The position numbers and the translations under genes were made by a program. This document shows, piece after piece, positions 1 to 6,044 of a stretch of DNA of 9,742 bases. This stretch comes from Actinomycetota bacterium (lineage in GTDB: Bacteria > Actinomycetota > Thermoleophilia > Gaiellales > Gaiellaceae), in assembly GCA_013698195.1 (NCBI GenBank), contig JACCVK010000328.1, positions 1-9,742 of the forward strand. The letters run 5' to 3'. Under the pieces are notes generated by a model that did no database searches, was not told the origin of the DNA, and was given only the letters and a program-made list of their open reading frames with translations. Every line of letters begins with the position of its first letter. Position 1 is the first letter of the stretch.

Positions 1-587
1 CTCACATAGTCGGCTCCCAGCAATCCACGCAGCACCTCCTCGCGCGCGGGCAGGAGCCGATACACATCCGACGACGGGAACGGCGTGTGCAGGAAGAACC
101 CGATCGAGAGGTCAGGCGCGCGGCGGCGCAGGATGCCCGGCACGAGCATCAGGTGGAAGTCGTGCACCCAGACGCGTGTCTCCGGGCCGCAGAGGTCCAG
201 GATCGCGTCCGCGAACCGCTCGTTCACCCGGACATAGTGCTGCCAGGCCTCGGGCGTGATTCGCATGCGGTCGCCGAAGTAGTGGAACAGCGGCCAGAGC
301 GTGTCGTTGCAGACGCGACCGTAGAAGTCCTCCTCCTCGTCCGCCGAGAGGTAGACGGGTACGAGCTTGTCCTTGGCGAGGCGCTTCGTAACCTCGCGCT
401 CGAGCGAGTCGGGCACGACGGCACCGGGCCAGCCGACCCACAGCGACTCGCCACGCACGGCGCGAAGCGCGGCCGCGAGCCCGCCCACCGACTGCGAGAC
501 GTCGAAGTCGTCGTCCCGCACGAGGACGCGAACGGGCAGGCGATTGCTCGCGATGACGAGATCCGGATGTCGCTTGCCTCGGGCCAG
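1..587 (-). CDS. otsA: Trehalose-6-phosphate synthase (GT20), N-terminal part, cut by window edge
   Basis: This cytoplasmic enzyme transfers glucose from a nucleotide sugar (usually UDP-glucose) to glucose-6-phosphate, giving trehalose-6-phosphate. About 195 N-terminal residues of a roughly 450-500 residue family are visible; the rest lies off the left edge. Seen in the sequence: SNRLPV at residues 14-19 with the family Arg, GG at 35-36 and WVGWPG at 50-55. Tyr89 and Trp98 (in TLWPLFHY) match the glucose-6-phosphate pocket of E. coli OtsA. HDFHL is at 142-146 and FFLHTPFP at 164-171. The frame is open only down from an in-frame TAG at 630-632, and no ATG, GTG or TTG precedes SNRLPV. I therefore place the start at CTG 587, six bases after an AAGGA ribosome binding site. 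The next GTG (521) would remove the SNRLPV motif. The family call is firm; the start is inferred. It is divergent from the GH15 gene, and no otsB is visible. Confidence 0.93.
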   Translation of the reverse strand, partial: MARGKRHPDLVIASNRLPVRVLVRDDDFDVSQSVGGLAAALRAVRGESLWVGWPGAVVPDSLEREVTKRLAKDKLVPVYLSADEEEDFYGRVCNDTLWPLFHYFGDRMRITPEAWQHYVRVNERFADAILDLCGPETRVWVHDFHLMLVPGILRRRAPDLSIGFFLHTPFPSSDVYRLLPAREEVLRGLLGADYV

Positions 588-593
588 TGCGCG

Positions 594-598
594 TCCTT
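594..598 (-). promoter_or_regulatory. Ribosome binding site of otsA that points to a CTG start
   Basis: On the minus strand AAGGA (598 to 594) is followed by the six-base spacer CGCGCA and then CTG at 587-585. The motif and spacing are typical for a Shine-Dalgarno sequence. It is the reason for choosing CTG as the otsA start, because no standard start codon exists in frame between the TAG at 630-632 and the conserved SNRLPV motif. Confidence 0.5.
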
Positions 599-603
599 GG
601 AGA

Positions 604-620
604 GCGCGGTCCCGCCGCGC
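604..620. repeat. GC-rich inverted repeat between otsA and the GH15 gene
   Basis: GCGCGG (604-609) and CCGCGC (615-620) form a perfect 6-base-pair inverted repeat around a 5-base loop, TCCCG. It lies in the 67-base divergent gap, five bases upstream of the otsA ribosome binding site. It could be a protein-binding operator or a hairpin in the otsA leader. In DNA this GC-rich, a repeat of this size can also arise by chance. I could not find convincing -35 and -10 boxes for either gene in the gap. Confidence 0.25.
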
Positions 621-654
621 GTGTACAACCTACGTCTCCGGCAACGGCTCGACC

Positions 655-2415
655 ATGACCAACGGCCTCGGCATCATCGGCAACTGCTCGTACAACGCGC
701 TGCTCCGCGAGGGCTCCGTGGAGTGGCTGTGCTGGCCGCGTCCCGATTCGAGCTTCGTCTTCGGACCGCTTCTCGACCGCGAGCGCGGTGGCGTCTTCGC
801 CGTGGAAGCTGTCGACGCGGACGACGTGCGCCAGCAGTACATCGAGAACACGAACGTCCTGCGAACGGTGTTCAGCGGGTCCGAGGGCAGCTTCGAGCTC
901 ATCGACTTCGCGCCCCGGTTCGCGCTATACGACCGCTTCTTCAAGCCCTCGATGCTCATCCGGATCCTGCGGCCGCTCTCGGGGGAGCCGAAGGCACTCG
1001 TGCGCTGCAAGCCCGTGCACGACTACGGAATCGCCGAGTCCGCGTCCTGGCGGGGCTCGAATCACATCGAGTACACCGACTTCTCGACGCCGGTCCGGCT
1101 CACCACCACCGTTCCGCTGACCTACATCGAGGACGAGCGGGCGTTTCTCCTCGAGCGCGACCGCCATCTCGTCCTCACGTGGGGCCAGCCGCTCGAGGCC
1201 GGGATCCAGGAGACGGCGGAGCGCTTCCTCGAGCGTACGATCGACTACTGGCGGCGTTGGGTGAAGGCGACGCGTGTTCCGCGGGACTACCAGGCCGAGG
1301 TCATCCGCTCTGCCCTCGTTCTCAAGCTTCACCAGTACGAGGACACGGGCGCGCTCCTCGCCGCCACGACGACAAGCCTTCCGGAGCATCCCGGGTCCGG
1401 CCGGACGTGGGACTACCGCTACTGCTGGCTGCGCGACTCGTACTTCACGCTCAACGCGCTCGAGCGGCTCGGCCACTCCGAGGAAATGCTGCTGTTCCTC
1501 GAGTACTTGAGGAACCGCGCGGACGAGCGCGAGGGCGCGCTCCAGCCCGCTTACCGGATCGACGGCGGCTCGGACGCGCCGGAGCGGGAGCTCGAGCACC
1601 TCTCGGGGTTCCGCGGCGACGGGCCGGTGCGCGTCGGCAACCAGGCGTTCGAGCACCTCCAGAACGACGTCTACGGCGAGATGGTGCTCGCGGTCAGCAG
1701 GCTCTTCCTCGACACGCGGTTCGTCGGTGAGGTTCCACCCCACACGGCGGTTGAGATCGTCCAGGGCCTCCTCGAGCAGATCGAGGCGCGGCTCGAGGAG
1801 CCGGACGCCGGTCCCTGGGAGTTCCGTGGCCGGACGCGCCTTCACTCCTTCACGGTGCTCATGCATTGGGCGGGCGCGCGGCGGGCGGTCGAGGTCGCGG
1901 AGACGCTCGGGGCGGAGGAGCTTGCGGACCGCGCACTGGAGCTCGAAGCGCGCGCAGCCCAGATCCTCGAGACCCGCTGCTGGAACGACCAGATCGGCGC
2001 GCTCACACAGGTTGCGGGCGAGCCGGAGCTCGACGCTGCACTCCTCCTGGCAGTCCATCTTGGCTTCTTCGCCCCCGACGACCCGCGTGCGACGACGCAC
2101 GTGGACGCGATCCGGGACGGCCTCTCACTCGACGGGGGTCTCCTGCGGCGCTATTCGGTGCAGGACGACTTCGGCGTCATGGAGGCGGCGTTCACGGTGT
2201 GCACGTTCTGGCTCGTCGAGGCGCTCGCGATCCTGGGCCGGACGGACGAGGCGCGGGAGCTCTTCGAGCGATTGATCGGCTTCCACAACGGTCTCGGTCT
2301 CTTCAGCGAAGATCTCCTACCCGATACGCACGAGCAGAGCGGCAACTTCCCGCAGACGTACACACACGTCGGGCTCATCAACGCCGCGTTCCGACTGTCG
2401 CGCCGCTGGGACTAG
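655..2415 (+). CDS. Glycoside hydrolase family 15 protein (glucoamylase or trehalase type)
   Basis: This is a 586-residue, full-length GH15 inverting alpha-glucosidase; family members release glucose from starch-like glucans, glucodextran or, in mycobacteria, trehalose. The N-terminus (IIGNCSYNALL, then GSVEWLCWPRPDS) is the usual bacterial GH15 beta-sandwich opening. The catalytic (alpha/alpha)6 barrel carries TWDYRYCWLRD at 251-261 (sugar-binding Arg and Asp). WEFRG at 388-392 holds the likely general acid Glu389. FSED at 550-553 holds the likely general base Glu552, and GNFPQTYTH is at 563-571. There is no signal peptide, so it should act in the cytoplasm. ATG 655 is the only sensible start: the reading frame is open further upstream but there it runs into otsA, and homology begins at residue 4. 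No clear Shine-Dalgarno is visible. The divergent otsA makes trehalose or a glycogen-like glucan a plausible substrate, but the sequence alone does not decide this. Confidence 0.93.
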   Translation: MTNGLGIIGNCSYNALLREGSVEWLCWPRPDSSFVFGPLLDRERGGVFAVEAVDADDVRQQYIENTNVLRTVFSGSEGSFELIDFAPRFALYDRFFKPSMLIRILRPLSGEPKALVRCKPVHDYGIAESASWRGSNHIEYTDFSTPVRLTTTVPLTYIEDERAFLLERDRHLVLTWGQPLEAGIQETAERFLERTIDYWRRWVKATRVPRDYQAEVIRSALVLKLHQYEDTGALLAATTTSLPEHPGSGRTWDYRYCWLRDSYFTLNALERLGHSEEMLLFLEYLRNRADEREGALQPAYRIDGGSDAPERELEHLSGFRGDGPVRVGNQAFEHLQNDVYGEMVLAVSRLFLDTRFVGEVPPHTAVEIVQGLLEQIEARLEEPDAGPWEFRGRTRLHSFTVLMHWAGARRAVEVAETLGAEELADRALELEARAAQILETRCWNDQIGALTQVAGEPELDAALLLAVHLGFFAPDDPRATTHVDAIRDGLSLDGGLLRRYSVQDDFGVMEAAFTVCTFWLVEALAILGRTDEARELFERLIGFHNGLGLFSEDLLPDTHEQSGNFPQTYTHVGLINAAFRLSRRWD

Positions 2416-2535
2416 GCCGGGCACCGTCCGTAAGCCGCACCGCTCGTAACGATCAGCAACTCGCATCCTCTTTCGGAGTGCGCGGGTCGCTCGGGTCGTT
2501 CTCACAACCATGCCCCCGCACCCGTTTTACTTGTA

Positions 2536-3471
2536 GTGACGGCTCCCGTCAGGCACGTGTGGGCGGCGCTCCTGATCGTCTATGTCGTCTGGGGCTCGAC
2601 CTACTTCGGGATCAAGATCGTGGTCGACACGATCCCACCGCTCCTTGCCGGCGGCAGCCGTTTCCTCGTGGCCGCCGCGCTGCTCGCGGCGATCCTCACG
2701 ATCCGTGGAACGAGTCTGCGGATCACACGGCGTGAGCTGCTGTCCACTGGAGTCGCGGGTCTCCTGCTCCTCACGCTCGGTGTCGGCATCGTGCACGTCG
2801 CGGAAACCCGCATCGACTCGAGCGTCGCCGCGATGATCGCGGGAACGGTGCCGCTCCAGATCTTCGTCATGCGCACGGTTGCGCGCGAGAGCCCGGCCCG
2901 CGCAACGCAGCTCAGCGCGCTGACCGGCCTTGTCGGACTCGGTCTCGTCATCGCACCCGGTCTCGGCGCGCGCTCGACCGCGCTCGGTCTGGCGATCATG
3001 GTTGTCGCGTCGTTCGCTTGGTCGACTGGCTCGTTCCTCTCCAAACGGCTCGAGCTGCCGCAGGACCCGTTCGTCACCACGGTGTACGAGATGGCTCTCG
3101 GCGGAACCTTTCTGACCGTCGCCGCTCTCGCGTTCGGCGAGCTCGGCGAGCTCGACAGCGCCGCCTTCGCGACGGACTCGGTGCTCGCGTGGGCCTACCT
3201 CGTCGTGATGGGCTCGCTCGTCGGGTTCACCGCGTACGCCTGGCTCCTACGAGTCGCACCGATCTCGCTCGTCGTAACACACCAATACGTGAACCCGCTG
3301 GTCGCGATCGCGCTGGGCGTTCTCTTCCTCGGAGAACGTCCGAGCCCGCTCACCCTGGTCGGCGCACTCGTCGTGATCGGAGCGGTCTACGTGGCGATCC
3401 GGGCGGAGACCACTACGACTGGACCTGCGACCGTTGCGCCGCGAGGAACTCCAGCAGATCAGAACGCGTGA
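2536..3471 (+). CDS. DMT superfamily permease, EamA family
   Basis: This is a 311-residue inner-membrane protein of the drug/metabolite transporter superfamily. About ten hydrophobic segments are visible, in two repeated EamA halves (roughly residues 9-137 and 147-285). Family signatures are the first-helix motif WGSTYFGIK (about residues 19-27), the PLLAGGSRF stretch before helix 2, and the last-repeat stretch ending NPLVAIALGVLFLGERPS. Substrates in this family include amino acids, sugars and metabolites; none can be assigned here. The start is GTG 2536 with no visible Shine-Dalgarno; a downstream GTG at 2557 would still keep helix 1. The hydrophilic tail (about the last 20 residues, rich in Thr, Pro and Ala) is encoded in the 59 bases that overlap the 3' end of the cystathionine beta-synthase gene on the other strand. 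The 120-base gap upstream carries a tandem GGGTCGCTC/GGGTCGTTC (2484-2501) and no clear promoter. Confidence 0.9.
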   Translation: MTAPVRHVWAALLIVYVVWGSTYFGIKIVVDTIPPLLAGGSRFLVAAALLAAILTIRGTSLRITRRELLSTGVAGLLLLTLGVGIVHVAETRIDSSVAAMIAGTVPLQIFVMRTVARESPARATQLSALTGLVGLGLVIAPGLGARSTALGLAIMVVASFAWSTGSFLSKRLELPQDPFVTTVYEMALGGTFLTVAALAFGELGELDSAAFATDSVLAWAYLVVMGSLVGFTAYAWLLRVAPISLVVTHQYVNPLVAIALGVLFLGERPSPLTLVGALVVIGAVYVAIRAETTTTGPATVAPRGTPADQNA

Positions 3472-4822
3472 GAATGCCCGTCGGCTTGCCGGCCGTGGCG
3501 ACGACGACGGCTCCGTTCGTGCCGGACAGCCCCTCATAGACCTCGACCACCGACGCATCCGCGTCGACTGCCGGCAGCGGCGGTTGCATTGCGACCGCCA
3601 CGTCCTCGTTCAGCGCGTCCGGATTCCGGAACACGCGGTCGAGGAGCGCGCGCTCGTGCAACGAGCCGACGACGTCGGCGAGCGAGTCGACCGGTTCGTT
3701 GCGGACGACCGGCAGCTGCGAGATCCCATACCGCTGCATCGTGTCGATCGCCGAGCCGACCTTCTCGTGCGAGCCGACGGTGACGAGGTCGGGCACGTCG
3801 TGGCCGACTCGGCGGAACCGCAGCACCGCCTCCACCGCGGGCGGTGGCGTCGTCCGCTCGAGCAAGCCGTACTGAATCATCCAGTTGTCGTCGTAGAACT
3901 TCGAGAGGTACGAGCGCCCGCTGTCAGGGAAGAACATGAGGACGCGCGCGTCGGAGCCGAGCCGCTTGGCGAGCTCGATCCCGGCATGCGCGGTCGTACC
4001 CGTGGATCCGCCGACGAGTAACCCCTCCTCGCGCGCCAGGCGGCGTGCAACTCGAAACGAGTCGCGGTCGGACACCCGTACCCACTCGTCGACCACGTCG
4101 GCGTCGAGCGTGTCCGGCCAGCACTCCTTTCCGATTCCCTCGACGAGGTACGGCCCGGTCGGGTGGCGCTCGTCCGCGGTGAAGATCGACCCCTCGGGGT
4201 CCACGCCGACGATGCGTACGTCCGGCTTGCGCTCCTTGAAGTAGCGGCCGACGCCCGTGATCGTTCCACCGGTTCCGACCGAGATGACGATTGCGTCGAT
4301 GTCGCCGTCCGTCTGCTCCCAGAGCTCGGGCCCGGTCGTCTCGTAGTGCGTCTCCGGGTTCGAGGGATTCGAGTACTGGTCTGGCTTGTAGCCGCCCGGA
4401 ATCTCCTCGGCGAGGCGATCCGACACCGAGTAGTAGCTCTCGGGAGAGTGCGGATCGACCGCGGTGGGCGTGATCACGACCTCGGCGCCGTACGCTCGGA
4501 GCATCGAGATCTTCTCCTGGCTCATCTTGTCCGGCATGACGAAGATGCAGCGGTAACCGCGGAGCGCAGCCGCGATCACCAGCCCGACGCCGGTGTTGCC
4601 CGAGGTCGGCTCGACGATCGTCCCTCCCGGCCGGAGCTTCCCCGCCTGCTCCGCCGCTTCGATCATCGCGAGCCCGATCCGGTCTTTCACCGAGCCACCG
4701 GGGTTCAGGTACTCGAGCTTCGCGAGGAGCTGCCCCGGTACCTCCCTGCTCAGCCGGTCGAGACGAACGATCGGCGTGCGACCGACGAGCTCGAGGACGG
4801 TGGGGTACTCGCGACGGGCCAA
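3413..4822 (-). CDS. cbs: Cystathionine beta-synthase, PLP enzyme with two C-terminal CBS domains
   Basis: This cytoplasmic fold-type II PLP enzyme condenses serine with homocysteine to form cystathionine; closely related enzymes make cysteine from O-acetylserine. The protein has about 469 residues. The catalytic domain carries NPGGSVKDR with Schiff-base Lys46, EPTSGNTG at 71-78, and the phosphate loop SVGTGGTITG. EGIGKECWP and LVGGSTG further along are typical of the family. Two CBS domains follow (roughly 335-395 and 410-465; LPVV in the first, GILTRSDLLEFL in the second), which distinguish it from plain CysK/CysM. There is no N-terminal haem segment. As I recall the mycobacterial enzyme Rv1077, the match runs end to end. 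The start is uncertain. TTG 4822, about 12 bases after GAAGTAGG, gives MARREYPTVLELVGRTP and fits the family; GTG codons at 4852-4858 would add 10-12 basic residues. No cystathionine gamma-lyase gene is visible, so O-acetylserine sulfhydrylase activity remains possible. Confidence 0.9.
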   Translation of the reverse strand: MARREYPTVLELVGRTPIVRLDRLSREVPGQLLAKLEYLNPGGSVKDRIGLAMIEAAEQAGKLRPGGTIVEPTSGNTGVGLVIAAALRGYRCIFVMPDKMSQEKISMLRAYGAEVVITPTAVDPHSPESYYSVSDRLAEEIPGGYKPDQYSNPSNPETHYETTGPELWEQTDGDIDAIVISVGTGGTITGVGRYFKERKPDVRIVGVDPEGSIFTADERHPTGPYLVEGIGKECWPDTLDADVVDEWVRVSDRDSFRVARRLAREEGLLVGGSTGTTAHAGIELAKRLGSDARVLMFFPDSGRSYLSKFYDDNWMIQYGLLERTTPPPAVEAVLRFRRVGHDVPDLVTVGSHEKVGSAIDTMQRYGISQLPVVRNEPVDSLADVVGSLHERALLDRVFRNPDALNEDVAVAMQPPLPAVDADASVVEVYEGLSGTNGAVVVATAGKPTGILTRSDLLEFLAAQRSQVQS

Positions 4823-4878
4823 CGCGGGTAGAAGCCTACTTCGGACTTTCACCACCACGCTCGCGCGCGACCGTGCGC

Positions 4879-4884
4879 TAGCGT
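4879..4884 (+). promoter_or_regulatory. Possible -10 box for a leaderless MOSC-domain transcript
   Basis: TAGCGT fits the actinobacterial TANNNT -10 pattern and ends eight bases before the ATG at 4893. That spacing would put the transcription start at or next to the start codon. No Shine-Dalgarno is present before this ATG, which agrees with a leaderless message. No recognisable -35 box is seen, and a six-base match with three free positions is weak evidence. Confidence 0.25.
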
Positions 4885-4892
4885 CCCGGGCG

Positions 4893-5444
4893 ATGGCCGT
4901 GCACGTCGCCGCGGAGGAGCTTGAGGCCGGTCTCTCGCAGATCCTGTCCTCACCCGCCGACCTCGGCACGGTGGAGCTTGTGGTGCGCCGTCCGTCCGAA
5001 GGCGAGCGCGAGGTGCTCGCTGAGGGGCTGCTCGACGTCGAACGGGGTCTCGTCGGCGACGATTGGCAAGCCCGAGGCAGCAGGCAGACCGACGACGGGT
5101 CGGCCCATCCGGGGATGCAACTGACGCTGATGAACGCGAGAGCGATCGCCCTGATCGCGGGAGAACGCGAACGCCGGGCGCTCGCCGGCGACCAGCTCTA
5201 CGTCGATCTCGACCTCAGTCCGGAGAACCTGCCGCCCGGCGCTCGCCTCGAGGTCGGATCGGCGGTGGTCGAGGTGACCGAGGTGCCCCACACGGGCTGC
5301 GCGAAGTTCAGCCAGCGCTTTGGGTCCGCTGCGATCCGGTTCGTCAACTCGCCGTCCGGACGGGCGCTCCGGCTCCGCGGGATGTACGTGCGGGTGATCG
5401 AGCCAGGAGTCGCGCGGCCGGGCGACTCGATTCGCAAGCTCTGA
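4893..5444 (+). CDS. MOSC-domain protein
   Basis: This is a 183-residue soluble protein of the MOSC (molybdenum cofactor sulfurase C-terminal) superfamily, which includes YiiM, mARC and the carrier part of Moco sulfurases. These proteins bind or move sulfur and the molybdenum cofactor. Visible motifs are the stretch GDDWQARGS (55-63), QLTLMNARAIALIAG (76-90), the core LAGDQLYVDLDLSPENLPPG (97-116), and VPHTGCAKF (131-139) with the conserved Cys136 expected to carry sulfur. LRLRGMYVRV and a final GD follow. The start is ATG 4893; there is no Shine-Dalgarno, and a possible leaderless -10 box lies just upstream. The frame is open further upstream, but that part overlaps the divergent cystathionine beta-synthase gene antisense and shows no homology. 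The cupin gene begins 4 bases after its stop, so the two are probably co-translated. The substrate is unknown. Confidence 0.88.
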   Translation: MAVHVAAEELEAGLSQILSSPADLGTVELVVRRPSEGEREVLAEGLLDVERGLVGDDWQARGSRQTDDGSAHPGMQLTLMNARAIALIAGERERRALAGDQLYVDLDLSPENLPPGARLEVGSAVVEVTEVPHTGCAKFSQRFGSAAIRFVNSPSGRALRLRGMYVRVIEPGVARPGDSIRKL

Positions 5445-5448
5445 GCAC

Positions 5449-6006
5449 GTGGTCGACGAAGCTCGCCTCGAGAGCTACGAATCCGGCCTCGCACCGAAGA
5501 CTGAGGGCTGGTTCGTCGTCAACGTGCGGGACGCCGCTTGGGACACTCATGACGTCTTCGGCTCGAGCTGCATGTTCGAGTCGCGCGACGCCGAGTTCGC
5601 CGATCTCGGAATCCGGATCTGCACCCTTCTGCCGGGCCAGCCGAACGGGCTCTACCACGGCGAGGACACGCAGGAGAATTTCCTCGTTCTAGCCGGCGAG
5701 TGCCTGCTGCTTGTCGAGGGCCAGAAGCGCCCGCTCCGAACATGGGACTTCGTCCACTGCCCGCCGCACACGGAGCACATCCTCGTGGGCGCGGGTCAAG
5801 GCCCGTGTGTCGTCCTGCTAACCGGCAATCGTCGCGAAGGACGTCCAATCTTCTATCCCGTGTCCGAGCTCGCGTTGCGCCACGGTGCGGGGGTCGAGGT
5901 AGAGACGCCGAGCCCCCGCGAGGCGTACGCGGGCTATGCAGACGAGACCTTGGAGCGACCTGAATACTGGGATGAGCTGCCGTGGGCAGCCGGATCTGAG
6001 AGCTGA
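5449..6006 (+). CDS. Cupin-domain protein, probably metal-binding
   Basis: This is a 185-residue single-domain cupin of unknown substrate. The beta-barrel core lies at about residues 55-125. Cupin motif 1 reads PNGLYHGEDTQENFLVLAGE, with candidate metal ligands His70, Glu72 and Glu76; motif 2 reads WDFVHCPPHTEH with His110. With all four usual ligand positions filled, a bound divalent metal is likely. Cupins of this kind include sugar isomerases, dioxygenases and small-molecule-binding regulators; nothing here separates them. The C-terminal 60 residues (PIFYPVSELALRHGAGVEVE, then a Tyr/Glu-rich stretch) form a conserved-looking extension beyond the barrel. The start is GTG 5449, four bases after the MOSC stop codon with no ribosome binding site of its own, which suggests translational coupling. 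The stop codon TGA lies inside the first unit of a 14-base tandem repeat and is part of a hairpin stem. Confidence 0.83.
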   Translation: MVDEARLESYESGLAPKTEGWFVVNVRDAAWDTHDVFGSSCMFESRDAEFADLGIRICTLLPGQPNGLYHGEDTQENFLVLAGECLLLVEGQKRPLRTWDFVHCPPHTEHILVGAGQGPCVVLLTGNRREGRPIFYPVSELALRHGAGVEVETPSPREAYAGYADETLERPEYWDELPWAAGSES

Positions 6007-6044
6007 GCGCTCGGCACTGAGCGCTCAGCACTGGGCGCCGGCTA
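6003..6044. repeat. 14-base tandem repeat, about three units
   Basis: Units are CTGAGCGCTCGGCA (6003-6016), CTGAGCGCTCAGCA (6017-6030; 13 of 14 bases identical) and a decayed CTGGGCGCCGGCTA (6031-6044; 8 of 14). Units 1 and 2 each contain the perfect palindrome GAGCGCTC. The array fills the whole space between the convergent cupin and purH genes and supplies both stop codons: the cupin TGA (6004-6006) and the purH TAG (6044-6042 on the minus strand). Confidence 0.7.
6004..6027. terminator. Candidate bidirectional terminator hairpin between cupin and purH
   Basis: TGAGCGCTC (6004-6012) pairs perfectly with GAGCGCTCA (6019-6027), giving a 9-base-pair stem with a 6-base loop, GGCACT. It sits at the junction of two convergent genes and could stop transcripts from both strands. 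There is no T-run after the stem on either strand, so it is not a classical intrinsic terminator; such stems without U-tracts are often proposed in GC-rich actinobacteria. A second small hairpin, CCGGC (6038-6042) with GCCGG (6047-6051), lies beside it. Confidence 0.5.

Noticed and set aside
224..628. 134-codon minus-strand frame near the otsA start, considered as the true N-terminus joined by a frameshift
   Set aside because: Its product is a shifted read of otsA codons without motifs, and the OtsA frame is uninterrupted from CTG 587 to the window edge, so no frameshift is needed.
87..1730. Open frame of 547 codons on the plus strand across otsA and GH15
   Set aside because: It runs antisense to otsA and then out of frame through the GH15 gene; both of those have clear family motifs, and this product has none.
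925..2100. 391-codon minus-strand frame inside the GH15 gene
   Set aside because: It is a mirror of GH15 codons with low-complexity Arg/Leu/Glu composition and no recognisable domain.
4823..4969. N-terminal extension of the cystathionine beta-synthase into the MOSC gene
   Set aside because: The extra residues are low-complexity Ser/Ala/Arg, overlap the start of the divergent MOSC gene antisense, and precede the point where family similarity begins.
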